From assembly GCA_947561585.1 (NCBI GenBank), contig CANNZV010000943.1:62001-126000 (forward strand): 64,000 nt of DNA. Reading direction: 5' to 3'. The notes beneath the pieces are model-generated. The model was not told the DNA's origin and searched no databases. It was given only the letters and a program-made list of their open reading frames with translations. Shown here in pieces: positions 34,246 through 45,442 of the stretch (positions are counted from its first letter, which is position 1; the number at the start of each line of letters is the position of its first letter). A program made the translations under genes and the position numbers. This stretch comes from Caprella mutica (lineage: Eukaryota; Arthropoda; Malacostraca; Amphipoda; Caprellidae).

Positions 34246-34899
34246 ATTAAAGACAAAAGAAAGAAATCTCTACAGGAGTGTTTAAATTAAATTTTTAATT
34301 TAAAAGTATATAAAATAGTTGAAACTTCAAACCGTATTAACGAATCACTCGCTTTACTCACCAAATTCATTTGATGTATTGAAATTACTGATGATTGACT
34401 TCTAATCATTAAATATAATGATAACAAGAAAAAAATCTATCTATGACAATAGATGATTAGACAAAAATACAATAGTAATTTACCATAAACGTATAACACT
34501 CTTAGTCTCGCATTAGACGTTTCACATTTTTAACAAAAAATAACGACGATGTTATCTGAAATTCTGATATTGTTTGTTAAAATACAAAGATTTTTCACCG
34601 AAATAATTTTTATTCTAAAGTAATGTTTTTTTAATTGATAAATACCATGTTTGAAATAATAAAATGAAGCAGCCAGTGATTGACCGAAAAAGAGTCCCTA
34701 GTCCTTAAAATCGGCAGTTTGCCTAATTTCCAAACGAATGTTTTCTTTCGGTTGCAAGTCCCTTTAGATCTCATCATTGATTCCCATTGCATATTTCCTT
34801 GGTCGTAAAATCTTATTTCAAGGCCCCGTCCAATCAATCGCCGGCATTCAGTGTTTCTGTGCCGCTGAACTAATTTGACATCCGCCCAACCTTTCTGCC
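34246..34899. other. AT-rich; weak minus-strand frame at right
   Basis: On the minus strand the frame ending at 34631 has coding-like codons between about 34870 and 34690 (RHRNTECRRLIGRG at its start). It has no start codon context of its own and merges into the purine-rich repeat upstream. I leave it as unsupported. Confidence 0.3.
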
Positions 34900-35440
34900 C
34901 CGGAGACCACCCCTCCCAACCTTCCCTCCACCTTCCCCTACCTTCCCATCCTCTCGTACATTCCCCTACTTTCCTCCACCTTCCCATTCTCCTTACCTTC
35001 CCCTACCTTCCCCGATCTTTCCCCACCTTCCTGTACTTCCCACCATCCCCTACCTTCCCGTGCTCCCCACCATCCCCTACCTTCCCCGATCTTTCCCCAC
35101 CTTCCTGTACTCCCCACCATCCCCTACCTTCCCGTGCTCCCCACCATCCCCTACCTTCCCCGATCGTTCCCCACCTTCCTGTACTCCCCACCATCCCCTA
35201 CCTTCTCGTGCTCCCCACCATCCCCTACCTTTCCATCCTCCCAAGCTTCCCCCTCTTTCCAACCTTTCTGCCCCAGGGACCACCCTTCGCACCAACTTCC
35301 CCATATTCCCCACCGTTCCCTGCCTCCCCCACCTTTCTCTCCCCCAACCTTTCTCTCCCCCACCTTTCTCTCCCCCAACCTTTCTCCTCCCCCAACCTTT
35401 CTGCCCCGATGACCACACTTCACCCTCCCCTTCTCCAACT
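34900..35440 (+). repeat. Polypyrimidine tract with 74-bp repeats
   Basis: Over 500 bp of almost pure C/T with scattered A. A 74-bp unit (CGATCTTTCCCCACCTTCC, CCACCATCCCCTACCTTCCC) starts at 35013, 35087 and 35161; to the right CCCCCAACCTTTCTCTC units of about 16-17 bp take over. The tract is homopurine on the other strand, so triplex (H-DNA) formation is possible. The many overlapping Pro-rich and Gly/Arg-rich ORFs are composition artefacts. Confidence 0.9.
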
Positions 35441-35564
35441 CCCCAACTTTGTTTTGAATTCGATTTACTTTACTTATCTTCAAAAAATATTCCCCTCGAT
35501 CTTCAAAGCCATGAAATGGGATAGACAAAATTTGTCTCGCAGTGAATTTGTTGACGTTGTTTCA

Positions 35565-35625
35565 GTGGGGCCATAGAAGATTGAGAGTGTACTGTTCTTA
35601 ATCTTACATGGTCCCACTAAAAATT
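35565..35625. repeat. Family E foldback
   Basis: GTGGGGCCATAGAAGATTGAG and the imperfect inverse TCTTACATGGTCCCACTA form a small foldback. Confidence 0.65.
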
Positions 35626-35701
35626 ATGTATAGGGTTTGGAAACACAGTTAAGTGATATTATAAAAAAATGTTTCACTTTAAATTGGAATCGGTTTTCAA
35701 T

Positions 35702-35734
35702 GGGAACTGTCCAATAACTTGCAACTTACCCTAT
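35702..35734 (-). mobile_element. MITE family A, right end only
   Basis: GAACTGTCCAATAACTTGC then AACTTACCCTA. The left arm may be the degraded ATAGGGTTTGGAAAC near 35630. Confidence 0.55.
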
Positions 35735-36269
35735 AGCTAATACCTTATTCGAATAGGAATAAGATCGAACCTTTTTGCTCATACTACATTCAACGTGACC
35801 AGTTGGGTCAGCATAATTACTTTATATATTAATTGCATTAATTAATTAAATATTTATTTAACAGTATTTTCTTTTCACCGATTAAAACCAGAAATTCGAT
35901 TCATGGATCATAATTTTAGTCTGATATAAATTATTCGTACTTGTTGTTCATTATTATTATTTATTATTTAAAGATGTCAAATAATAATAGGATTCATTAG
36001 AAACCATTTAATAAAGTATAAAAGATTTTTAACAAATTTTAATGTCATCCTCAATTCTAAAGAACATACTTATGGATGATATACCAAATAGTAATAAAGA
36101 AATGACCGAAGCTTGTAGTTAACTATTTAATATTGATGATCAGAGCAAATGATTAATGTTCGATAATAAGATCTCTCCTAGTGCACCACAACAAACCACA
36201 CCCGATTACTGTCTTCTCAGTGTCTAACATATCACGCGACTGCAATCTGAGAGTAACAGTCTGCCCACA

Positions 36270-36336
36270 GAGCAACACTTGGTGGGGCCATAGATGATTA
36301 AAGTGGGATCTTAATCTTCTATGGCCCCACCATACC
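36270..36336. mobile_element. Family E foldback, cleanest copy
   Basis: TGGTGGGGCCATAGATGATTAA and its inverse, ending ATCTTCTATGGCCCCACCA, around a very short loop. This is the intact form of the arm that is repeated in the array at 56305. Confidence 0.75.
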
Positions 36337-36400
36337 TTTCTCTCTTGGTTAAGTAATTCTCAAACAGAAATGCTCCTGTAGAAATGATATCCAGGGATAC

Positions 36401-36905
36401 ATTGTCCCAATATTGTTACAACATTGCCCCAATATTGTTACAACATTGCCCCAATATTGTTACAACATTGTCCCAATATTGTTACAACATTGTCCCAATA
36501 TTGTTACAACATTGCCCCAATATTGTTACAACATTACCCCAATATTGTTACAACATTGTCCCAATAATGTTACAACATTGCCCCAATATTGTTACAACAT
36601 TGCCCCAATATTGTTACAACATTGCCCCAATATTGTTACAACATTGCCCCAATATTGTTACAACATTGCCCCAATATTGTTACAACATTGCCCCAATATT
36701 GTTACAACATTGCCCCAATATTGTTACAACATTGCCCCAATATTGTTACATTATTGCCCCAATATTGTTACAACATTGCTCCAATATTGTTACGACATTG
36801 TCCCAATTTTGTTACAATATTGCCCCAATATTGTTACAACATTGCCCCAATATTGTTACAATATTGTCCCACTATTGTTACAACATTGTCCCAATATTAT
36901 TAAGG
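36401..36905 (+). repeat. 22-bp minisatellite, family D unit
   Basis: About 23 units of ATTGCCCCAATATTGTTACAAC with GTCCC/GCCCC and a few other variants. The unit is the end of family D, and the inverse complement forms the array at 62016. All three frames on the + strand stay open because the 22-bp unit has no stop. Confidence 0.95.
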
Positions 36906-37384
36906 ATAGCAGGAGGGTGTTTCTCAACAGCAGTTCATAAATCGTGTGTCAGTGTCATTATTTTGATAATCAGATACGCGTGTGTTTCACGCGATTGAGA
37001 AGTCACGTGGAATCCTATCTTGTACGATTATTGATCCTATTTCTAGGACTATTAATTCGGAAATAATCACGCAAATAAATAAAGATAGCATGATAATTTA
37101 TAGGTAATGGTTAAAAATACATTAAACTCCTTGAATATTTTTAGATATTAAGTTGTTTACTTTTTGTATAATTTCGAACAAAATTCGAACGTAAGTTTAA
37201 GATTCATCGTCCACTCCCACACCGTCCATTTACTCTTGATTGCGGTGAAAGTTGATCGTGTATTAATTATCATAAAAAACGATATTGATCATGCAAGTAT
37301 TTTAATATCATGATATTATTTTAATTTTCATTGAATCATTTTTATCGTAGATACAATATTATTCTATTTATATCTTTCTCGTGC
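36906..37384. other. No gene seen
   Basis: AT-rich sequence without features I can assign. Confidence 0.4.
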
Positions 37385-37490
37385 CAACATTGCCCCAATA
37401 TTGAGCCAATATTGGAACAATATTAAGGCAATGTTGTTACAATACTGGGACAATTTTGTTACAATTTAGCAACAGTATTGCCCCGGTGAA
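37385..37490 (+). repeat. Family D fragment
   Basis: GCCAACATTGCCCCAATATTG, then AACAATATTAAGGCAATGTTG and CAGTATTGCCCCGG. The ends are partly inverted, like a single degenerate family D element without array growth. Confidence 0.65.
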
Positions 37491-38488
37491 CACTGCTACC
37501 TGCACGAATCAAAACAAATTAAAGACAACCATACTTCTCAAACTGGGAAGGTTTAGTCTACCAGCCTGCAGAAACCAGTAAAGTGTTCTACAAGATATCC
37601 TCACTCATATTCTTCTCCCATGCGTTTCGTAACTACCAACATCTCTTGCAAACAAAGATGGCTTTGTGAAGACAGTTTGTGTATACAGGATACCGTTCTT
37701 GCATCCCACTGCACGGTTTTGTATACTAGATACTGCAGAGCAATGCAGGAGACTATCAACTACCTAGATACAACAATAAACACTGATATTAAATGTTTAG
37801 AAGTTCGTGATGTACAGTCTTGGAGATTATAAACGAACATTTCTCTCGTCCTTGAAATATGTCTAATTTGCTCATAAACATATGCTTGGTGAAGGGATGA
37901 TTTGTGCTTAATGTTGTAATTAAAAATTGTTATTCTTGGTAATTTGTGATTCCTCGAATAAATAGATAATTAAATATGATGATAAACTGTCACACAAGTA
38001 ACAGTTTATGGTTATAATGAAATAAAGTTTTACTAAATGGAAAAAATCGTCCAAATGCCAATTTTTGCTATTAAATATAAACAATTATAATTTTTTTCCA
38101 AAAATTCAAATAAAATATACATATATTTCACCAGTTATATTTTTTCTATTAATTTAATATCTCTAATTTGCAATTTGCATTATATTCAAATATATCAATC
38201 CAAATTTAATTTAATTAATAATTATTTAGTTTACATGCATTTTATAATGCAAGTATAATAATACATCAAAAATGTTATATATCCTTCATGTAAGTGCGTA
38301 TTTCCTGAAAGAAAATAAAACCTAATTACGTGAATTAATTAATTGTAATATCTATTACTATAACTCGCTATGTATTAATTGTTAACATGCATTAATGTTA
38401 CACTTTACGGAACATAAGAAATAGTTTATTATTACTATAACTCTTAAGTGTGCACAACTTTTATTCGTTCATGTTGTATGATGACTAT
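37491..38488. other. No supported gene
   Basis: The + frame 37620-37832 is 70 codons with an ATG and five Cys but no splice or poly(A) evidence and no recognised motif. The remainder is very AT-rich. Confidence 0.35.
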
Positions 38489-38818
38489 AGGGTTGTGACA
38501 ATATGCTTTATAAATCATAGAAATTATTATAGATTGAGAGAATTAAAGAGTATTGAATGGTTCTACACCAGCGGTATATAGTATTCGATACCATTTCATT
38601 TCGTCTGTGATATTCTTAAGATCTATGATTTATAAAGCATATGTTCACAACCCTAGTGACAATATGCTTTATAAATCATAGAGAATATTATAGACGGAGA
38701 GAATTAAAGAGTATTGAATGGTTCTACACCAGCGGTATATAGTATTCGATACCATTTCATTTCATCTATGATATTCTTAAGATCTATGATCTTAAAAAGC
38801 ATATTGTCACAACCCTAG
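38489..38818 (+). mobile_element. MITE family B, fused tandem pair
   Basis: Two head-to-tail copies (38489-38656 and 38657-38818). Each has ACAATATGCTTTATAAATC, GAGAATTAAAGAGTATTG, GGTTCTACACCAGCGG and CATATTGTCACAACCCTA-type ends. At the junction ACAACCCTAG runs directly into TGACAATATGC, so the second copy lacks its own AGGGTTG. The copies are very similar, which implies a recent event. Confidence 0.9.
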
Positions 38819-38977
38819 TAATGACTAATCGTCCCACCAAGATTCATGCCGATTTTCATTCTCTTTCCCGTTTTGCTCGGATAAGAGATTTCTGGTCACT
38901 AGTTTTTTGTCCAAAGTCACAAAAATATCATAAATTTTATAAAAAAATTTGAGTTATCTTTTGTTCTTTCCTATAAT
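38819..38977. repeat. Possible dispersed repeat I relative
   Basis: CCACCAAGATTCATGCCGATT and GCTCGGATAAGAGATTTCTGG resemble the text found in repeat I-type elements. No exact partner in this window. Confidence 0.3.
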
Positions 38978-39182
38978 GAACTCCTGTATAGTGAATCATC
39001 CTGTATAGTAGAACTGTGAATAAAGAACTAAGCTCTACAGTGAACATATTTAGTTTAGTCTACCACAAATGTGCATAAGTTTTCTATGCATCTCCATATA
39101 TTAAATTAGTTACAGTTCACTATAGAGGAGTTCTACCAGTGCAACTCCTCTATAGTGAAGTTTTGTGTAGTGAACCATCCTG
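38978..39182. mobile_element. MITE family C, compound copy
   Basis: GAACTCCTGTATAGTGAATC, AAGCTCTACAGTGAACATA, TTTAGTCTACCAC, TTCACTATAGAGGAGTTCTAC and then a second end, GCAACTCCTCTATAGTGAAG. At least three family C termini are present, so one element seems to have inserted into or recombined with another. Confidence 0.75.
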
Positions 39183-39299
39183 ATCTTTAGAGTCCTGAGA
39201 AATGAAATACGAAGAGTAATAAATATATAACAAAAAGAAAAAAGATAATATTATATGTATACATATAAATAAATTAATATTATTACGGGTATTAACGAG

Positions 39300-39362
39300 A
39301 AAGGCAATTTGGTGGAATAGTTTCTGAGTTATGCGAATAACAAGATTACAAATAAATGAATA
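39300..39362 (+). repeat. Dispersed repeat I fragment
   Basis: AGGCAATTTGGTGGAATAG and TGAGTTATGCGAATAACAAG match 23480-23520. Confidence 0.55.
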
Positions 39363-39644
39363 AATACCGGATAAAATACAGCCTTCTGCAATCTGTAAAG
39401 ATAATAAAGTTAGTTGCAACTAAACAATTTGAGCCTTTGGTCCAAAAAGAAATTAATATATTCGTAATTATTATGAATATATTAATCTTGTATATATTAA
39501 AGAAGGATTTAAAATAACTGTTACCGGTTAATTCCCAATCTATGCATTTGCAGGATACTGACATAGGACGGACACAGGAAACCTATACTATGTGCTTTAT
39601 TATGCATAGTAACTGCCGCGAGGCAAAGGACATAGAAATGGTAT

Positions 39645-39838
39645 ATCCTACGTAGTGCAGGTCATACTAGTGTGTGTTCTATATTATATATCCTATTGTT
39701 TCCTATAACCTATTACATATATCTAATATCCTACGTAGTACAGGTCATACTAATGTTTGTTATATATCTTATATCCTATTGTTTCCTACATCCTAGTACA
39801 TATATCTAAATATCCTACGTAGTACAGGTCATAGTTTG
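39645..39838 (+). repeat. 83/84-bp tandem repeat, 2.3 units
   Basis: ATCCTACGTAGTACAGGTCAT recurs at 39645, 39728 and 39812, with TATATCCTATTGTTTCCTA in the spacer. Confidence 0.85.
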
Positions 39839-40054
39839 TGTTTTTTTGTTTCGGGGAAAACCGTGAAAGTAGTAATTTTCCCGGAAATTTAAAATACCGG
39901 GAGTGAACACTTTTGTCAATTACTAATTTTACCATATATTTATATTTTTAATATGTTTCATTATAAAAATCAATATGCATAAAACTAATTTATTTGCTCA
40001 TTTTATGTTTAACTCTTTATAAATATATCATATTTTAAACTATAAAAAATACTT
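39839..40054. other. No gene seen
   Basis: AT-rich sequence. Confidence 0.4.
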
Positions 40055-40200
40055 TCTTAGTTTACGGACCGTTCCACATTTTCAAACATAAAAAAAAATG
40101 TTTAATCATTATTATTTAGTTATAATTTAATCGTATCTATGATACAAGTAGGTATCATAGATGATATCTGTAGGTATCATGGATACGATTATGATTTTTA
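40055..40200. mobile_element. MITE family A, decayed
   Basis: TTACGGACCGTTCCACATTTT, then ATCATAGATGATATCTGTAGG and TATCATGGATACGATTA inner palindromes. The outer TIR bases are not recognisable. Confidence 0.5.
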
Positions 40201-40734
40201 TTTAACATAAAGTCCCAAGGTTAGGTTTAGAGACTGAGTTTATACATATAATAATGCTGTCATGCGGCATTAATTATTGTTATATACGCAGTGTTTGTAT
40301 TTAAAAAACACTGCCCCAAGGTTAACATTGTATGAATGTTGACGTGAAACTGATGAAGGTTGAACGACCGAGGAGACTCATTTTTCCAAGAAGATGTGAT
40401 GAGGTAATACAGTAGCTAAAAAATGCTTAGCTACGGCGTTGTTTCCTCATAAAAAGGAATTTTATACGTACATTATAATATATATTCCACAAAATGAATT
40501 GATTCTTATATAAAATGTAATTTTATATTGTTTTTAGAAATACGGTAGCCGGTTATCATTCTGCAAAATATGTTTTCATACTCAATTTAATTGACTAACT
40601 ATCATCACTAGAATAATAATTATTTAATATTAATTATATAATTTGATAGCATCCACCATATTCTGCAAAATGAGTCATAATTTTTTGCTTCCTTGGGTTA
40701 GCGATGCGAAACATTGCCTCATTATTGAGTCATT
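40201..40734. other. No gene seen
   Basis: AT-rich sequence. Confidence 0.4.
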
Positions 40735-42068
40735 TCCGCCACCGCACCTATGACAGTAGTGATGAACTGCTATGAGCAGGGATGTACTGCCATGATCTGC
40801 CCTGGATTACCCTGGACTGCCGTAAACTACCCTAAACTGCCGTGAATTACTGTGAACTGCGCTAAATTAACTGGCCGTAAATTATGCTAAGCAGAGATGC
40901 ACTGCCCTGATCTGCGCTAAACTACTTTGAGCAGAGATGCAATGCCCTGATCTGCGCTAAACTACAATGAACAGAGATGCACTGCCCTGATCTGCGCTAA
41001 ACTCCAATGAGCAGAGATTTACTGCCCTGATCTGCGCTAAACTACAATGAGCAGAGATGCACTGCCATGATCTGCGCTAAACTACACTGAGCAGAGATGC
41101 ACTGCCCTGATCTGCGCTAAACTACAATGAACAGAGGTGCACTGCCCTGATCTGCGCTAAACAACAATGAGCAGAGATTTACTGCCCTGATCTGCGCTAA
41201 ACTACAATGAGCAGAGATTTACTGCCCTGATCTGCGCTAAACTACAATGAGCAGAGATGCAATGCCCTGATCTGCGCTAAACTACACTGAGCAGAGATGC
41301 ACTGCCCTGATCTGCGCTAAACTACAATGAGCAGAGATGCAATGCCCTGATCTGCGCTAAACTACAATGAGCAGAGATGCAATGCCCTGATCTGCGCTAA
41401 ACTACACTGAGCAGAGATGCACTGCCCTGATCTGCGCTAAACTACAATGAGCAGAGATGCAATGCCCTGATCTGCGCTAAACTACAATGAACAGAGATGC
41501 ACTGCCCTGATCTGCGCTAAACTACAATGAGCAGAGATTTACTGCCCTGATCTGCGCTAAACTACAATGAGCAGAGATTTACTGCCCTGATCTGCGCTAA
41601 ACTACAATGAGCAGAGATGCAATGCCCTGATCTGCGCTAAACTACACTGAGCAGAGATGCAATGCCCTAATCTGCGCTAAACTACACTGAGCAGAGATTT
41701 ACTGCCCTAATCTGCGCTAAACTACACTGAGCAGAGATTTACTGCCCTAATCTGCACTAAACTACACTGAGCAGAGATTTACTGCCCTAATCTGCGCTAA
41801 ACTACACTGAGCAGAGATTTACTGCCCTAATCTGCACTAAACTACACTGAGCAGAGATTTACTGCCCTAATCTGCGCTAAACTACACTGAGCAGAGATTT
41901 ACTGCCCTAATCTGCACTAAACTACACTGAGCAGAGATTTACTGCCCTAATCTGCACTAAACTACACTGAGCAGAGATTTACTGCCCTAATCTGCGCTAA
42001 ACTACACTGAGCAGAGATTTACTGCCCTAATCTGCATTAAACTACACTGAGCAGAGATTTACTGCCGT
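40735..42068 (+). repeat. 40-bp minisatellite, about 30 units
   Basis: A regular 40-bp array (40885-42066) of GAGCAGAGATGCACTGCCCT and GATCTGCGCTAAACTAC units, preceded by a decayed zone (CTGCC, GTAAACTACC words) from about 40735. Left units have ACAATGAGC and CCCTGATC; from about 41640 the right third changes to ACACTGAGC, GATTTACTG and CCCTAATC, with alternate TGCGC/TGCAC units giving an 80-120-bp order. Two separately amplified unit classes are therefore joined. Confidence 0.95.
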
Positions 42069-42612
42069 GATATGAGATAGACTGACCAAATCTGCCGTAA
42101 ACAGTCCTGGTCTACAGTAAACTGCCTTTCTCTCCAGAACTGTTGTCGCCTTATTGATGGCAGTAATCCAAGGCAGTGATTTTCATAGTTTGTATCAACA
42201 ACTACTCCACACACAGTGATTGGCCTCATCAACAATGATTATTATACATTCACAGTCATGATTAAAGTGCTAGGTACCGAATAATTGCCTTTGAATGCCT
42301 GATGGCAAGAAACTTTTAGGAATATGGCAATGTGTAATTTCCAAGAGAATATTATCATTTAATTTTAGTGTATACATAAATTTTTTCCGGTTCGATAAAC
42401 ATAAAACAAAATAAATATTGATTCTACATTCCAATTTGATGATTACTATAATTTATATGTGTATTTTAAATAAAATTCAGATAACATTTTAGGGAACATG
42501 TAAATTATTCAATGTGCACTTTATTAAATAATATAATATAATAATTAATTATAGGTATAAAAAATAGTCAAGCTTTAAAAATTATAATGTTAAAATATAG
42601 TTGCGCATAATT
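42069..42612. other. No gene seen
   Basis: AT-rich sequence following the array. Confidence 0.4.
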
Positions 42613-42866
42613 ATATACCGCTGGTGTAGAACCATTCAATACTCTTTATTTTTCTCAGTCTATAATATTCTCTATGATTTATAAATCATATTGTCACTAG
42701 GGTTATGCCAATACGCTTTATAAATAATATATCTTAAGAATATCACAGAGGAAATGAAATGGTATCGAATACTATATACCGCTGGTGTAGAACCATTCAA
42801 TATTCTTTAATTCTCTCCGTCTATAATATTCTCTATGATTTATAAAGCATATTGTCACAACCCTAT
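42613..42866 (-). mobile_element. MITE family B, fused pair, one truncated
   Basis: A half copy (42613-42698, from ATATACCGCTGGTGTAG to CATATTGTCAC) runs directly into a full copy (42699-42866, TAGGGTTATGCCAATACGC to CATATTGTCACAACCCTA). The half copy lacks ACCCTA at the junction. Orientation is opposite to the pair at 38489. Confidence 0.9.
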
Positions 42867-43124
42867 TCATTGATAATGTACATCATTTTTCTCTCAATTA
42901 TTGATGTCAGTTATTTTCTTACTTCCGATGGTAAAGTCTGCCAAATGTGATCTATAAATTCACCTAGTAACATCATTTATATTTACAGGTGTCAGACCTT
43001 GCAGTGTACCTACCATCGGGGGAAAAAGTCTTTGAGATAATACTAATATTTTAAATCAAATTTTAATTTTATTAATTAAATTTTAAATCTTTAGTAGTAA
43101 AAAACAGTATGCGAAACGGTGCAT

Positions 43125-43164
43125 CTGACAATTGGGCCCCAAGACAATTGGGCCCAATTGTCAG
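43125..43164. repeat. Perfect GGGCCC-centred palindrome
   Basis: GACAATTGGGCCCAATTGTC (43143-43162) is a 20-bp perfect palindrome. Just to its left TGACAATTGGGCCCC repeats half of it, so the whole 40 bp also reads as an inverted repeat. It stands out in base composition from the AT-rich surroundings. Confidence 0.85.
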
Positions 43165-44077
43165 TCCACGTATAAAAAATGATTATTTCTGTTTTTCCAT
43201 ATTTTTAAATCTTTCAACCTGGTAATTCTGATATATGAAAACCATTATTTAGTAAATAAATTTATAGCATTAAAGGAAGTTTCAAAAATTAATAAAATAT
43301 ATCCAAATATATCAATATTTTCTTTTCTATGATAGTACATCGACTCTGTACAAAAGTGATGTCCGGTGAGTTTGTTCTAACTAAAGTTATTCGATGATGC
43401 ACATATGTTAATTAGATATAATTTATTCTATATATAAATTCATGCCAATGTTTTAGACTTCAAAAACACTCATAGAAAACCATCACTTTTTTAACGTCGT
43501 CACTAATTCTTCACAATGTTTAAAACCAGTCGAAGTCTTATTAATGATTACAGTTACTAATTGGCATTTCCCATTAGTCTGCTATCTGTCAACTTAACAC
43601 TTCATGAATAATGAATGAATTCACGTACACAATAATAATTATGTATGCATATCTATAACACTTCCTTTTCAAATTATCTTATTTATATATATTAAACTAT
43701 AGGTTTTTTATTGTTTATTGCTCATAATTTCAATTATTGCCATCCGTTTAAATTAATATATGATACTAAATTAAATTAATTAAACTTTTCATTACCTTTT
43801 CTTCTATCATTTTATTTCTTTCTAAAACTGCCTAAAGCACCATCTGGTTGGTGATTTACACGATAGGCTTTGTTTACACATCTGGTGCTATTAGACGGAC
43901 TTTATGACGTCACATTATTAACAGCTAGTACGTATAAACAATCGAACATTCTTTTTAATAATCAATTAAGCGACCTTTTCCTGTTTGAATTAATATGAAA
44001 AAAGCAAGAAAATCAAACATGTATGTAAAAAAAGTATAGAAAATAAAATGTATTCCACTAAACTGTTTTTCATTTAC
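43165..44077. other. No gene; one full CRE word
   Basis: At 43850-43893 AGCACCATCTGG and the inverse-like CATCTGGTGCT enclose a loop, followed by an exact TGACGTCA at 43905-43912. The same 8-mer occurs at 50189-50196 with similar ACA flank. TGACGTCA is the CREB/ATF consensus; function here is unknown. Confidence 0.45.
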
Positions 44078-44223
44078 TAAGGGCAATGTCACACTGACGT
44101 TTTTTCACGGCGTTTTTAACTTTGAAAAAAATATTGTTAAACCCATTTCATAATTATTCATGTTACGCAACGTTTGAAGAGCGTTTTGAACGCTCCAAAA
44201 CCGCTCGTGTGGCATGGCTCTTA
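44078..44223. mobile_element. Foldback family H-like element
   Basis: TAAGGGCAATGTCACACTGACG at the left and the inverse, CGCTCGTGTGGCATGGCTCTTA, at the right. CACGGCGTTTTTAAC and GCGTTTTGAACGC lie inside. Ends relate to the 11324 pair (CACACGGGACG). Confidence 0.7.
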
Positions 44224-44524
44224 AATTAGTTTAATAAATTAGTTAAATTAGTTAACAGTAAATGGTTAAAGTTAAGTCAGATGGATAAATAGTTCATTTA
44301 AAAACACGGATAACAAAAACAATCTAAAACTTGAATAAATAATCCATAAAGAAAAATAGAATTTAAAAAAATTGATTTAAAAAAAAATATGATTTATTTT
44401 TAAAAATCGGATAATTTTTCTTCAATAACATATTATGATACTAAATTTATTCAATAGAGGTAAATTATGTTTTAACGACAGTTTCGAAGTTACGTACAAT
44501 TGTTGTTACTTTTAATTATGTAAA

Positions 44525-44739
44525 TACAGTGGAAAACCTTTATAATGACATTCTCTATAGTGATTGTAGTGTCATCAGCATAAGGAAAATGACTCTATAG
44601 TGAACAATTTTCCTTAGTCTGCCTTGAATGGCCATCAGTTTCTAAAACTGGTGAAAATTTGTTCACTATATAGGCTACTTCCTTACTCAGGACACTACAT
44701 TCACTATAGAGGACTTCATTATAGAGGTGTTTCACTGTA
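44525..44739. mobile_element. MITE family C, intact copy
   Basis: TACAGTGGAAAACCTTTATAATG at the left and the inverse, TATAGAGGTGTTTCACTGTA, at the right with TA at both borders. Inside: TTCCTTAGTCTGCCTTGAATGG, GTTCACTATATAGG and TACATTCACTATAGAGGAC. It shows the same inner order as 31366-31481, so it helps to define the array's source. Confidence 0.85.
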
Positions 44740-45442
44740 GTTGCAGTTTAATATCATATACAGGGTGACCCACAAAAAAATGTAATCCAACTTTGAATCA
44801 ATACAAATATTTTATTTAAAAAATAGCTAAAAAATAGAGTTCAAGAAAAATTGAAAATTTTATTATTTTCGCATGCATCCAACAAGACATTTATTATCAT
44901 TTTAATCTGAATTAAAGTTTGCTTCTCCAAAAGATATTCCACTAAAATCCGTGTTTCTTCTCTCTGTGCTTAAGTTTTTATTAAATTACCTCTAACGCTA
45001 TAGGCAAAAAATTGTAAAAAAATAATTTAAAATTATCAACTCTAGGTTATATCTACTCATAAATTAAAAATATTTATATTAATTCAAAGTCGGGTACACC
45101 TTTTTATAGATATTTTCCACTATTTCTATAATATGGAGACAAAAAATAGAAACAAATGGAGCCGTGGAAGTTTGAAATTCTGCATTATAGCGACTAAGTA
45201 ATCCTCTATATCTTATTTTCGAATATGCACCCGTAGGCGGAATCGACTCACAGGCTCGGCAGAGCATGCATGAAACTATATGGAAGAAATGGCGAATATT
45301 TGCCTATAGTGTTTGGATTGGAGACTAAAAGGAATATGTCTATTGCTATGGGGAGTATGTGATCATGTTTACTTATTTTAAATTAGGTATAGAAAAAAGG
45401 TTTTGTGGACGATATAGGGTTAATATTATTTCGGCGATTCGT
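44740..45442. other. No supported gene
   Basis: AT-rich. The minus frame 45079-45267 is 62 codons with partly coding-like composition but no splice or start support. Confidence 0.35.

Noticed and set aside
34875..35576. Pro-rich 233-codon frame and Gly/Arg-rich minus frames
   Set aside because: Result of homopyrimidine composition with few possible stops; all frames look alike.
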